A DNA stretch of 64,000 nucleotides, from assembly GCF_020253645.1 (NCBI RefSeq), contig NZ_JADCBG010000066.1, positions 1 through 64,000 of the forward strand, written 5' to 3'. Source of the DNA: Phenylobacterium sp. (GTDB lineage Bacteria; Pseudomonadota; Alphaproteobacteria; Caulobacterales; Caulobacteraceae). Positions 47,022 to 56,278 of the stretch are shown piece by piece. The notes beneath the pieces are model-generated. The model did no database searches. It had not been told where the DNA came from and saw only the letters and a program-made list of their open reading frames with translations. The position numbers were made by a program, and so were the translations under genes. Each line of letters starts with the position of its first letter. The first letter of the stretch is position 1.

Positions 47022-49536
47022 CCCTGCGCTTCCGCGGACCCTCTTGTCCTGGATGGTCCGCGGCGAGTGGCGGGCCCACCCGATACGGACCCTCGTGGCG
47101 GTCCTGGCCATTGCGGTGGGCGTGGCCCTTGGTTTCGCCGTCCACCTGGTCAACCGCTCGGCCCTTGCAGAGTTCGACGCCGCCGTTCGCACTGTGACGG
47201 GCTCTGCTGACCTCCGCGTGGAGGCGGTGTCGGCGGAAGGCTTCGATGAGTCGCTCTATCCCAGGGTCGCGCGGCTTGGGGTGCTGTCGGCGACCAGCCC
47301 CGTCGTGGTGGTCAACGCCCGGGCGAAGGACGGACGCAGCCTCACGGTCCTGGGCCTTGACCCCCTGAGGGCTGCGCGGGTCACCCCGGCCCTGGCGGTC
47401 GGCGCCGGCCCGGCCTTTGGTGCGGGCGGCGCGGCGTCGGGGGAGGATTCGGTCTGGCTCTCGCCGGCCCTCGACGCCGGCGCCGGGGAGCGACTGGAGG
47501 TCCGCGAGGGCGGACGGCGGGTCTCCCTGCCGGTCGCCGGCGGACTTCCGTCCGTCGAGACGGGCCAGAGGCTCGTCGTCGGAGACATCGCCGCCATCCA
47601 GATGAAGTTCGACCGGATCGGTCGCCTCGACCGACTCGATCTCCTGATCGCCCCGGGCGTCAGTCCGGCCGCAGCGGCAAAGGCCGTCGCCGCTGTCCTG
47701 CCCCCGGACGCCCGGGTGGTCACGCCCGAGGCGGAGAGCCGGCGGAGCGGCGACCTCTCCCGGGCCTACCGGGTCAATCTCGGCATGCTGGCCATGGTCG
47801 CCCTCCTGACCGGCGGCTTCCTCGTCTTTTCCGCCCAGTCCCTTTCCATCGCTCGCCGACGGTCCGCCTTCGCCCTCCTCCAGGTGCTGGGCCAGCGCCG
47901 CGAGGGCCTGTTCCTGCAGGTTCTGGCGGAAGGGGCGGTCCTCGGGCTTATCGGGTCTGTCGCGGGCCTTCTCGCCGGCGCCGCCCTGGCCTGGTCGGTG
48001 CTTGGCCTGCTGGGCGGCGACCTGGGCGGCGGCTACTTCAGCGGCAGCCGTCCGCCCCTTGAAATCTCTCCGGCCTGGACCGTCCTGCACGGCGCCCTCG
48101 GCCTTATCGTCGCCCTGGCCGGAAGTCTCATTCCCGCCCTCGACGCCGCGCGCATCCCTGCCGCCCAGGCGTTGAAGTCCGCCGGCCAGGCCGGGGATCC
48201 GGGCCGCCGGCCGCCCCTGGCGCCGGCCCTTTTCCTGGGCGCGACGGGACTCGCCGCCGCCTTCGCTCCGCCGGTCGGGGGGCTTCCCCTGTTCGGCTAT
48301 GCGTCCATCGCCCTGATCCTTGCCGCGGGCGTGGCCGCCATGCCCTGGCTGGCCCGGCTGATGATCGCCCCGCTGGCCCGCCTTCCCGCCCCGGTCCCGG
48401 TGCGCCTCGCCGCCGCCCGTCTTGCAGGTGCGCCGGACCAGGCCGCGGTCGCTCTGTGCGGCCTCGTGGCCAGCGCCGGGCTGATGGCCGCCATGGGGCT
48501 CATGGTGTCCAGCTTCCGGGGTTCGGTGGACGAGTGGCTGGGGGCCATCCTGCCCGCCGACGTCTATCTCCGGGTGGCCAATGCCGAAACATCGGGCCTT
48601 GATCCCGCCCTGCAGGCGGCGCTCGCCGCCCTGCCCGGGGTCGACGCCATGGAGTCGCGCCGGTCCCTGACCCTGACCCTGGCCGCCGAGCGGCCCGCAG
48701 TGACGCTTCTGGCGATACCTCCGGGGGAGGGAGGCGCGCCGGACCTGCCCTGGCGAGCCCCGCCGCGCGCCTGGGGCGAGGGCGAAGTCCCGGCCTGGAT
48801 CTCCGAGCCCCTGTCCCGCCTCTACGGCCTCTCTCCGGGCGACCGCATGGACCTTCCGCTGGCCGGCCGGACAATCACGGTGCGCGTCTCCGGGGTCTGG
48901 AGGGATTATGGCAGACAGTTCGGCGCAGTCGTGCTCCGCCGGTCCGATTACCTGCAGATCACAGGCGACGCCGGGGCCAACGAGGCGGGCTTCACCCTCG
49001 CGCCCGGCGCCGACCGGACGGAGACCCTTCGCCGGATCCGCCAGGCCCTGCCGCCGGACCTCGCCGCCCAGACCGAGGTCGCGCCCTCGGCGGAGATCCG
49101 CGCCGTGGCCCTGCGGATCTTTGACCGAAGCTTCGCCGTGACCTACGCCCTGGAGGCGGTGGCGGTGCTCGTGGGCGTCGCCGGAGTGGCCGCCACGGTG
49201 TCGGCGCAGACCCTGGCCCGGAGACGGGAATTCGGCATGCTGCGGCATGTCGGGGCCGGTCGCGGCCAGATCCAGGCCATGCTGGTCCTCGAAGGCGCCT
49301 TCCTCGGGGCCGTGGGCGCGGTCGCCGGCCTCGCCCTGGGCGCGGTGATGGGTCAGATCCTGATCCACGTGGTGAATCCCCAGTCCTTCAACTGGACCAT
49401 GGACACCCGATGGCCCTGGGGCCTCCTTGGCGGCCTTGCCCTCGCCCTGACTCTGGCCTCGTCCCTCACCGCCCTGCTGGCCGGGCGAAACGCGCTTTCT
49501 TCGGACGCGGTCCGCGCCGTCCGGGAGGACTGGTGA
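47011..49536 (+). CDS. FtsX-family ABC transporter permease
   Basis: 841 residues with two FtsX domains: an N-terminal helix (RTLVAVLAIAVGVALGFAVHLV), a periplasmic domain, three helices near 260-380, further helices near 400-530, a second periplasmic domain, and three final helices (VLVGVAGVAATVSAQTLARRREFGMLRHVGAGRGQI). This matches YbbP/AttF-like permeases that work as mechanotransmitters or lipid/lipoprotein exporters. The ATG at 47011 overlaps the ATPase gene. The lipocalin-like gene follows after one base. Confidence 0.9.
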
Positions 49537-49537
49537 C

Positions 49538-50620
49538 ATGGACAGGCTGACACGCAGAGGCCTGCTGACCGCCGCGGCCGTCGCCGGGATCCTTCCACCA
49601 AGCGGCGCGACCGCCTCGACCGCCTTCGCCCAGGTCATCCCTGGCCGTCACCTGGTCTTTCCGAGGGACCATGGGGCCCACCCGGACTTCAGGACCGAGT
49701 GGTGGTATGTGACCGGCTGGCTGGAGGGGCCGACGGGTCCCCTCGGTTTCCAGATCACCTTTTTCCGGACCCGCACGGGTCTTGGTGAAACCAACCCGAG
49801 CCGATTCGCGCCCCGCCAGGTTCTCTTCGCCCACGCCGCCCTCTCGGATCCCCGGATCGGCAAGCTCCTGCATGGCCAGCGGATCGCGCGACAGGGCTTT
49901 GGCCTCGCGGAGGCGTCGGAGCGCGACATGGACGTCGTCCTCGACGACTGGCGTCTGGTGCGAGGGCGCTCCGGGGCGATGCGCGCCCGCGCCGGAGGAG
50001 AGGGCTTCGACCTGGACCTGGTCCTCACGCCGACCCAGCCCATCCTGCTCCAGGGCGAACAGGGCTTCAGCCGCAAGGGACCCAAGCCGGAACAGGCCAG
50101 CTGGTACTATACACTTCCCCACCTCGAGGTCTCCGGACGCCTGGCGAGGGATGGCCGCTGGGCCCCTGTGAGGGGCAGGGCCTGGCTGGACCGGGAGTGG
50201 TCCTCCACCCTGCTGGACCCGTCCGCGGTCGGCTGGGACTGGACCGGGATCAATCTCGACGACGGAGGCGCCCTGACCGCCTTCAGCGTGCGCGACGCCA
50301 GGGGCCGGGCCGTCTGGACCGGGGGCTCCCTGCGGACGGCGGACGGTCGACTGTGGACCGCACCCAACGGCGCCGTGGCCTTCGAACCCGGGCGGACCTG
50401 GCGCTCGCCCCGGACGGGAGCCGTCTATCCGGTGGCCCCGACGGTGCGCCTGAAGACTGTGCGAGGGGAAAGGCGCTGGACCCTGAAGCCGCTCTTCGAC
50501 GACCAGGAGCTGGACAGCCGGCCCTCCGGCGGCCCGGTCTACTGGGAAGGCGCGGTGCGGGTCCCGGGCGGCTCCGGCTACCTGGAGCTGACGGGCTATG
50601 CCGAGCCGCTGCGGCTCTGA
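49538..50620 (+). CDS. Tat-exported lipocalin-like protein (AttH/CrtC-like)
   Basis: 360 residues. The N-terminus has a twin-arginine signal (LTRRGLLTAAAVAGIL). The body reads HPDFRTEWWYVTGWL, LGFQITFFRT, WYYTLPHLEVSGRL, RAWLDREWSSTLL and GWDWTGINLDDG, characteristic of the AttH/carotenoid 1,2-hydratase lipocalin superfamily (COG5621 predicted hydrolases). With the ABC ATPase and FtsX permease it forms an att-like operon. The ligand is unknown; a hydrophobic molecule is inferred. Confidence 0.88.
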   Translation: MDRLTRRGLLTAAAVAGILPPSGATASTAFAQVIPGRHLVFPRDHGAHPDFRTEWWYVTGWLEGPTGPLGFQITFFRTRTGLGETNPSRFAPRQVLFAHAALSDPRIGKLLHGQRIARQGFGLAEASERDMDVVLDDWRLVRGRSGAMRARAGGEGFDLDLVLTPTQPILLQGEQGFSRKGPKPEQASWYYTLPHLEVSGRLARDGRWAPVRGRAWLDREWSSTLLDPSAVGWDWTGINLDDGGALTAFSVRDARGRAVWTGGSLRTADGRLWTAPNGAVAFEPGRTWRSPRTGAVYPVAPTVRLKTVRGERRWTLKPLFDDQELDSRPSGGPVYWEGAVRVPGGSGYLELTGYAEPLRL

Positions 50621-50845
50621 AGGACGTGGACCGGCCGGAGGCGGTCGCCCCGCAAGCCGCCTGCCGGCGCCATCCCGCGAAGGGGGGCGCCGCCGGCCTG
50701 ATCTCCGCACCACGTGCAACAGGCATTCAGCATGTCCCGAGAGTGGGCTAGGGTTCCCCGCCCGCTGGGAGCTGACCTGAAGATGCGTATGCTCCCGCCG
50801 GGCGCCCATGTGATTCTGTTCGGTCTCCCGCCAGGAGTTTTCGCC

Positions 50846-50867
50846 TTGACCTTCGTCCAGCCCTAGG
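50846..50867 (+). promoter_or_regulatory. Possible promoter immediately upstream of mccA
   Basis: TTGACC (50846-50851) and CCTAGG (50862-50867) lie ten bases apart, slightly shorter than the 10-14 bases after TTGACGS in the Caulobacter housekeeping consensus. A start about seven bases on would coincide with the mccA GTG, giving a leaderless message. The rest of the 254-bp gap (50621-50874) shows GC-rich hairpins and GCTAGGGTT at 50747 but no supported gene. Confidence 0.3.
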
Positions 50868-50874
50868 CGCGCCC

Positions 50875-52755
50875 GTGTTCCGCTCCGTCCTTGTCGCCAA
50901 CCGGGGCGAGATCGCCCGCCGGATCTTCCGCACCGCCCGCCGCATGGGGATCGAGACGGTGGCCGTCTGTTCTGACGCCGACCTGGAGGCGGCCCATGTG
51001 CGCGAGGCGGACCGTGCGGTCCGGATCGGACCGGCGCCGGCCGCGGAGAGCTACCTGTCCATCCCCGACCTCATCGCCGCCGCCGTCGAGGGCGGCGCAG
51101 AGGCCGTGCATCCGGGCTACGGTTTTCTGTCCGAAAACGCCGCCTTCGCCGAGGCCGTGCAGGCGGCGGGCCTGATCTGGATCGGGCCCTCGCCGGACGC
51201 CATCCGCGTCATGGGGCTGAAGGACTCCGCCCGCGAGCGGATGATCGCCGCCGGCGTGCCGGTGACGCCCGGCTGGCAGGGGGACGACGGCGCCGAGACG
51301 ACCCTGCTTGCCGCGGCCCGTGAGCTTGGCTGGCCTGTCCTGATCAAGGCGGCGGCCGGCGGCGGCGGGCGCGGCATCCGGCGGGTGGATGACGCCGCCG
51401 ATTTCGCCGCCGCCCTGGCGGCCTGCCGGCGCGAGGCCCTGGGCGCCTTTGGCGACGACCGCGTCCTGCTGGAGCGCTGCATCGAGGCGCCCCGGCACAT
51501 CGAGGTCCAGGTGTTCGGCGATTCCCAGGGCGGCCTCGTCCACCTGTTCGAGCGTGACTGCACCCTGCAGCGCCGCCGCCAGAAGGTGATCGAGGAGGCG
51601 CCCGCCCCGGGCATGACGGCGGAGGTTCGCGAGGCGGTCTGCGCCGCCGCCCTCGCCGCCGCACGGGCCGTGGACTATGTGGGCGCAGGCACGGTGGAGT
51701 TCATCGCCGACGCCCGGGACGGCCTGCGCGCCGACCGCATCTGGTTCATGGAGATGAACACCCGGCTGCAGGTCGAGCACCCTGTCACCGAGGCCGTGAC
51801 CGGGGTGGACCTGGTGGAGTGGCAGTTCCGGGTCGCCGCCGGAGAGCCCCTGCCCCTATCCCAGGACCGGATCGCCCTGAACGGCTGGGCCTTGGAGGCC
51901 CGGCTCTGCGCCGAGGTCCCCGAGCGCGGCTTCCTGCCCTCGACGGGCAGGCTGGAGCACCTGTTTCTGCCGGAGGGCCTGCGCGTGGATTCGGGCGTCG
52001 AGGCCGGGGACGAGGTCGGTCCCCACTACGACTCCCTGATCGCCAAGCTCATCGCCTGGGCGCCCACCCGGGAGGGGGCCACCGAGGCCCTGGCGGAGGC
52101 CTGCGGGGCGGTGGAGACCTGGCCGATCCGCACCAACGCCGCCTTCCTCGCCCGCTGCCTGGACGACCCCGATTTCCTCGCCGGGCGCATCGACACCGGC
52201 TTCATCGGCGACCGGCTGGACCGCCTGGCCGCCGCCCCGGAGCCCTCAGCAGATCTCGCCGCAGCCGCCGCAGCGGCGCTCTCCGCCCTTTCTTCCGATG
52301 GTGCAAGCGCCCCCTCCCACGATCTCGCCGGCTTCCGCCTCAACGCCCCGCCCCGGGAGCAGGTGCGGATCTGGTGCGACGGCCAGCCCCTCCTCGCGGC
52401 ACTCGACGGCGGGCCGGAGGAGGCCGACCTCCTGGACGCCGGCGAGACCCTGATCCTCTTCGAGGGCGGCTCCGCCTTCGCCTTCTCGGCCACGCCGCCT
52501 GACCCAGAGGGCGGGGCGGCGGCGGGTGGCGACGGCGCGGTCAGCGCGCCCCTTCCCGGCAAGGTCGCCGCCGTCTCCGTGTCGGAGGGGGCCCGTGTCC
52601 TGCGGGGCGATATCCTGCTGGTGGTCGAGGCCATGAAGATGGAGCACGGCCTGGCCGCGCCCTTCGACGGGGTGGTGGAGGTCCTTTCGGCCTCGGTCGG
52701 CGACCAGGTCCGCGAGGGCGAGGTCCTGGCGCGGGTGCGGAGCGAGGCCTCGTGA
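50875..52755 (+). CDS. mccA: Methylcrotonyl-CoA carboxylase alpha subunit (biotin-containing)
   Basis: 626 residues. The biotin carboxylase domain has FRSVLVANRGEIARRIFRTARRMG, HPGYGFLSENAAFAEA, LIKAAAGGGGRGIR (ATP grasp), ERDCTLQRRRQKVIEEAPAP and EMNTRLQVEHPVTE; the C-terminal biotinyl domain carries the acceptor Lys in VEAMKMEHG. Length and the short linker fit methylcrotonyl rather than geranyl or propionyl enzymes, but substrate rests on the presence of mccB in the genome. The start is GTG with no clear ribosome binding site. DUF1489 overlaps its stop. Confidence 0.9.
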   Translation: MFRSVLVANRGEIARRIFRTARRMGIETVAVCSDADLEAAHVREADRAVRIGPAPAAESYLSIPDLIAAAVEGGAEAVHPGYGFLSENAAFAEAVQAAGLIWIGPSPDAIRVMGLKDSARERMIAAGVPVTPGWQGDDGAETTLLAAARELGWPVLIKAAAGGGGRGIRRVDDAADFAAALAACRREALGAFGDDRVLLERCIEAPRHIEVQVFGDSQGGLVHLFERDCTLQRRRQKVIEEAPAPGMTAEVREAVCAAALAAARAVDYVGAGTVEFIADARDGLRADRIWFMEMNTRLQVEHPVTEAVTGVDLVEWQFRVAAGEPLPLSQDRIALNGWALEARLCAEVPERGFLPSTGRLEHLFLPEGLRVDSGVEAGDEVGPHYDSLIAKLIAWAPTREGATEALAEACGAVETWPIRTNAAFLARCLDDPDFLAGRIDTGFIGDRLDRLAAAPEPSADLAAAAAAALSALSSDGASAPSHDLAGFRLNAPPREQVRIWCDGQPLLAALDGGPEEADLLDAGETLILFEGGSAFAFSATPPDPEGGAAAGGDGAVSAPLPGKVAAVSVSEGARVLRGDILLVVEAMKMEHGLAAPFDGVVEVLSASVGDQVREGEVLARVRSEAS

Positions 52756-53153
52756 CCCTGCACATGATCCGCCTCTGCGTGGGCTGCGACACCATCGAGG
52801 ATCTCGTCGCCTGGCACGAGGACAGCCCCGATCCGTGGCCCCTGTTCACCCGGATGGCGCCCAAGCGCGTCGACGAGCTGCTGGACGGCGGATCCCTCTA
52901 CCGGATCTTTCGGGGCCTGATCCTCTGCCGCCAGCGCATCCTGTCGGTCTCCCGGGCGGAGGCGGGCGGCGAGAGCCATTGCCGGATCGATCTGGAGCCG
53001 CGCATCATCCGGGTGGCGCCGACCCCCCGGCGGGCCTTCCAGGGCTGGCGCTACCTTGACCCTGCCGACGCGCCGCCGGATCTGGACGAGGTCGGCGGGG
53101 AGGGGATTCCGGACGACCTCGCCCGCCGTCTGCGCGAGGCCGGCGCCTGGTAG
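52752..53153 (+). CDS. DUF1489 family protein
   Basis: 133 residues opening LHMIRLCVGCDTIEDLVAWH and containing RMAPKRVDELLDGGSLYRIFRGLILCRQRIL, features of the DUF1489 family restricted mainly to Alphaproteobacteria. It has Cys residues near positions 9, 12 and 61 but no recognised catalytic motif. The GTG start overlaps the mccA stop (GTGA), so it is translated with the carboxylase. Function unknown. Confidence 0.85.
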   Translation: MTLHMIRLCVGCDTIEDLVAWHEDSPDPWPLFTRMAPKRVDELLDGGSLYRIFRGLILCRQRILSVSRAEAGGESHCRIDLEPRIIRVAPTPRRAFQGWRYLDPADAPPDLDEVGGEGIPDDLARRLREAGAW

Positions 53154-53159
53154 GCGGCG

Positions 53160-54017
53160 TCAGGCGGCCATGTTGTCGATGAGTCTGGCGCGGCCCAGCC
53201 AGGCCGCGGCGAGGATGCGCGCGGAGCGTCCGGGGAGAAGGCGGCCGGGGCCCAGCCGCGACAGGTCCGCCGCGTCGCGGACCTCCACATAGTCCACCGG
53301 CCCGAAGCCCGCCGCCCGCAGGCGTCCGACCGCGCGGGCCTCGACCCCCGCCACCTCCGCCCCTGCCCGGAGGTTGCTGACAGCCTCCGTGAGGGCCGCC
53401 GCCAGTTCGGGCGCCCGGCGGCGCTCGTCGTCGGTCAGGTAGGCGTTGCGGGAGGACAGGGCCAGGCCGTCCTGCGCCCGGGCGGTCGGGGCGCCGAGGA
53501 TCTCCACGCCAAGGTCGAGGTCGGCGGCCATGCGCCGGATGACCTGGAGCTGCTGGTAATCCTTTTCGCCAAACACGGCCACATCGGGCCGCGCCTGGTT
53601 GAGCAGCTTGGCCACTATGGTGGCCACGCCTGCAAAGTGCCCTGGCCTCGCCTGCCCGTCGAGGGGCTCCGAGACGCCGGAGACCGTGACCACCGTGGCC
53701 ACCCCGGGCGGGTACATCTCGGCCACGGAGGGGGCGAAGAGAAGATGGCAGCCTGCGTCAGCCAGACGTGCGGCGTCGCCCGCCTCGTCGCGGGGATAGG
53801 CGGCCAGGTCCTCGTTCGGGCCGAACTGGGTCGGATTGATGAAGATCGACGCCACGACCCGGTCGGCGCGGGCCAGGGCCAGCCGGACCAGCGAGATGTG
53901 CCCTTCATGCAGGGCGCCCATGGTGGGGACGAAGCCCACGGTCAGGCCCTCCCGACGCCAGCCGGCGACAGTGCGGCGGAGGTCCGCCACGGTGCGGGCG
54001 GCGGGAAGGGGGAGCAT
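53160..54017 (-). CDS. panC: Pantothenate synthetase
   Basis: 285 residues. VGFVPTMGALHEGHISLVRLA contains the HxGH motif, SIFINPTQFGPNEDL and FGEKDYQQLQVIRRMAADL the pantoate and ATP sites, and LALSSRNAYL the SSRN variant of KMSKS. It joins pantoate and beta-alanine, feeding coenzyme A. The ATG at 54017 starts the conserved region; the rest of the long ORF is antisense to mipZ. panC and mipZ diverge across 177 bases, an arrangement known in Caulobacter. Confidence 0.96.
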   Translation of the reverse strand: MLPLPAARTVADLRRTVAGWRREGLTVGFVPTMGALHEGHISLVRLALARADRVVASIFINPTQFGPNEDLAAYPRDEAGDAARLADAGCHLLFAPSVAEMYPPGVATVVTVSGVSEPLDGQARPGHFAGVATIVAKLLNQARPDVAVFGEKDYQQLQVIRRMAADLDLGVEILGAPTARAQDGLALSSRNAYLTDDERRRAPELAAALTEAVSNLRAGAEVAGVEARAVGRLRAAGFGPVDYVEVRDAADLSRLGPGRLLPGRSARILAAAWLGRARLIDNMAA

Positions 54018-54194
54018 GGCGGTCTCCGGCGGGGCAATGGGCGGCGCGCTTATGCCCTGCAGGCGGGCCAGTCGTCCATCCATCCACAGGCGATCCGGAC
54101 GTGTCCGTTGACGCCCCGGCGCCGGACGACAAGGCTGTGCAGCGACGGGAATCGGTCCGGGCGCTCCGGCCGGTCGCTCCGGCGGAGGCAGCGG

Positions 54195-55004
54195 ATGGCC
54201 GACATCATCGTCGTGGGTAATGAAAAGGGCGGTGCGGGGAAGTCGACCCTCGCCATTCACCTCCTGACCGCCCTGCTTCATGAGGGCGCCCGGGTCGGCG
54301 CCCTGGATCTGGACGTCCGCCAGCAGTCCCTCGCCCACTTTCTGGACAACCGCGCCACATGGCTGGCCGCCAACGGCGCCTCGGCGCCCATGCCGGAGAG
54401 CGTCCGGCTGGAGGCCGCCCTGGCCCGCGCGCCCGAGGACGAGGCCGGCGCCCGACTGGACGCCGCCTTCGAGACCCTGTCCACCTGCGACCTCATCGTC
54501 GTCGATACGCCCGGCGCGGACACCTTCCTGAGCCGCGCCGCCCATGCCCGGGCGGACCTCATCGTCACCCCCATGAATGACAGTTTCGTCGACTTTGACA
54601 CGCTCGGCGTGGTTGACCCGGTCACCCTGGAGCTCAAGCGTCCCAGCCTGTACTCCGAGACGGTCTGGAACAGTCGCAAGGTCCGGGCCGCCTCCTCGGG
54701 GCGGACCATCGACTGGGTGGTCCTGCGAAATCGACTGGCGCCGGCCGACGCCCGGAATCGCCGCCGGGTGGACGAACGCGTCCAGGCCCTGTCCAGACGC
54801 GCCGGATTCCGCGTGGGACCCGGCCTCCGCGACCGGGTCATCTACCGAGAGCTTTTCCCCTTCGGCCTGACCATCGCCGACCTCTCGCCCGCGATCCGAC
54901 CGGTCTCCATGAGCCTGCAGCATGTGGCCGCCCGCCAGGAACTTCGGGACCTTATGGGATTCATCGGCCTGACCTCGGACGGCGCCCAACTGGCGGCCCA
55001 GTAG
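54195..55004 (+). CDS. mipZ: Division-plane positioning ATPase MipZ
   Basis: 269 residues of the ParA/MinD superfamily. IIVVGNEKGGAGKSTLAIHLL is the deviant Walker A with the signature Lys, LDLDVRQQSLAHFLDNR and LIVVDTPGADTFLSR follow, and WVVLRNRLAPADARNRRRV and FGLTIADLS match Caulobacter MipZ rather than Soj/ParA. MipZ dimers form near ParB at the poles and inhibit FtsZ, placing division at mid-cell. The gene is followed by a membrane J-domain gene with a one-base overlap. Confidence 0.93.
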   Translation: MADIIVVGNEKGGAGKSTLAIHLLTALLHEGARVGALDLDVRQQSLAHFLDNRATWLAANGASAPMPESVRLEAALARAPEDEAGARLDAAFETLSTCDLIVVDTPGADTFLSRAAHARADLIVTPMNDSFVDFDTLGVVDPVTLELKRPSLYSETVWNSRKVRAASSGRTIDWVVLRNRLAPADARNRRRVDERVQALSRRAGFRVGPGLRDRVIYRELFPFGLTIADLSPAIRPVSMSLQHVAARQELRDLMGFIGLTSDGAQLAAQ

Positions 55005-55447
55005 TGAGCTGGCTTCTTCTCGCCGCCGTCGCCGCCTTCGCCGTCCTCATCTGGGCGGGCCGCAGGGGCGACCGGACAGGGCGGCGGGAATGGCGCCTTA
55101 TCGCCGGGGGCCTGGCCCTCGCCGCGGTGGTTGGCGGGACGGTGCTGGCCCTGAGGGGCGCCTGGCCTGCAGGCCTGGTGCTGATCTTCACCGGCCTCGG
55201 TCTCGCCGGTCTTGCGCGATCGCCGGGGCCGCGACCGGGGCCCGCCCCGACTGCGCCTTCCCCGGATCCGGACGGAATGAGCCTCTCGGAGGCGCGGTCC
55301 GTCCTGGGCGTCGGGCCGGATGCAAGCCGTGAAGAGATCCTGGAGGCCCACGCCCGGCTGATCCGGCGGACTCATCCGGACGCCGGCGGAACCGACGGCC
55401 TCGCCGCCCACCTGAACGCCGCCCGGGACCGGCTGCTCGGGCCTTGA
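55004..55447 (+). CDS. Membrane-anchored J-domain protein
   Basis: 147 residues. Two N-terminal membrane helices (LLLAAVAAFAVLIWAG; LIAGGLALAAVVGGTVLAL and a following hydrophobic stretch), a Pro-rich linker, then a short C-terminal J-domain: SLSEARSVLGVGPDASREEILEAHARLIRRTHPDAGG with the HPD motif. The layout recalls Tim14/Pam18-like J-proteins that recruit an Hsp70. The GTG start shares a base with the mipZ stop. Its client is unknown. Confidence 0.85.
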   Translation: MSWLLLAAVAAFAVLIWAGRRGDRTGRREWRLIAGGLALAAVVGGTVLALRGAWPAGLVLIFTGLGLAGLARSPGPRPGPAPTAPSPDPDGMSLSEARSVLGVGPDASREEILEAHARLIRRTHPDAGGTDGLAAHLNAARDRLLGP

Positions 55448-55464
55448 TCGGACCCGTCGTCCGA
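55448..55464 (+). terminator. Hairpin after the J-domain gene
   Basis: TCGGAC-CCGTC-GTCCGA begins directly after the stop of the J-domain gene. The T-run is absent. It would separate the mipZ transcript from folE, which starts 124 bases downstream; TGTAGGGTCC near 55515 may belong to the folE promoter. Confidence 0.4.
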
Positions 55465-55571
55465 CGCCGGCGACCCTGCGCCGGACAATTGCGCGACAAG
55501 GTGGGGAATTGCGGTGTAGGGTCCTTCCGACCGGGCCCGGACCCGGCGAACTGAAAGTGGAATAGCCCGCT

Positions 55572-56273
55572 GTGAAGCCTCCGGCAGACCCCGAACAGGA
55601 GCCCGTCTCCGCCCGTATCCGCGCCCGGATCCAGAAGTCGAGGAAGCGGTTCTTCGCCAACGACAACATCTCTGCGTTCATCCGAGAGGGCGAGCTTGAA
55701 GCCCTGCTCTCCGAAGTGGAGGGCAAGTTCAGGGATGTGCTGAAGAGCCTGGTGATCGACACGGACGCGGACCACAATACCCAGGACACGGCGAAACGCG
55801 TGGCCAAGATGTATGTCACCGAGGTCTTCCGGGGTCGCTATACGAGCGCCCCGCCGGTGACGGAGTTCCCCAACGCCTCCTCGCTCAACGAACTGATGAT
55901 CGTGGGGCCGATCACGGTCCGAAGCGCCTGCAGCCACCACTTCTGCCCGATCATGGGCCAGATCTGGATCGGCCTGATGCCGAACGAGCACTCCAACCTC
56001 ATCGGCCTGTCCAAGTACTCCCGCCTGTCGGACTGGGTGATGTCCAGGCCGCAGATCCAGGAAGAGGCCATCACCCAGTTGGCGGACCTTTTGATGGAGA
56101 AGGTCCGGCCCGACGGCCTCGCGGTGGTGATGAGAGCCGACCACTTCTGCATGCACTGGCGCGGCGTGAAGGACAGCGAGACCATGATGATCAACTCCGT
56201 CATGCGCGGTTCGTTCCTCAAGGACCACACCCTGCGCTCCGAATTCCTCTCCCTGATCAAGCAAAGGAACTGA
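55572..56273 (+). CDS. folE: GTP cyclohydrolase I
   Basis: 233 residues. GPITVRSACSHHFCPIMGQIWIGLMP holds the zinc Cys and His residues, SKYSRLSDWVMSRPQIQEEAITQLAD the conserved helix and MRADHFCMHWRGVKD the second zinc Cys. It converts GTP to dihydroneopterin triphosphate for folate. The FCPIMG sequence differs from the usual FVPFxG, marking a distinct FolE branch. The start is GTG at 55572. A BLUF gene begins five bases after the stop. Confidence 0.93.
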   Translation: MKPPADPEQEPVSARIRARIQKSRKRFFANDNISAFIREGELEALLSEVEGKFRDVLKSLVIDTDADHNTQDTAKRVAKMYVTEVFRGRYTSAPPVTEFPNASSLNELMIVGPITVRSACSHHFCPIMGQIWIGLMPNEHSNLIGLSKYSRLSDWVMSRPQIQEEAITQLADLLMEKVRPDGLAVVMRADHFCMHWRGVKDSETMMINSVMRGSFLKDHTLRSEFLSLIKQRN

Positions 56274-56278
56274 ACGGC

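Noticed and set aside
50732-50866. 44-codon ORF in the gap before mccA
   Set aside because: No good ribosome binding site, no recognisable sequence, and it overlaps promoter-like elements; chance ORFs of this length are common here.
54108-54136. mipZ promoter at TTGACG in the panC-mipZ gap
   Set aside because: The hexamer is good but no -10 element at acceptable spacing was found.
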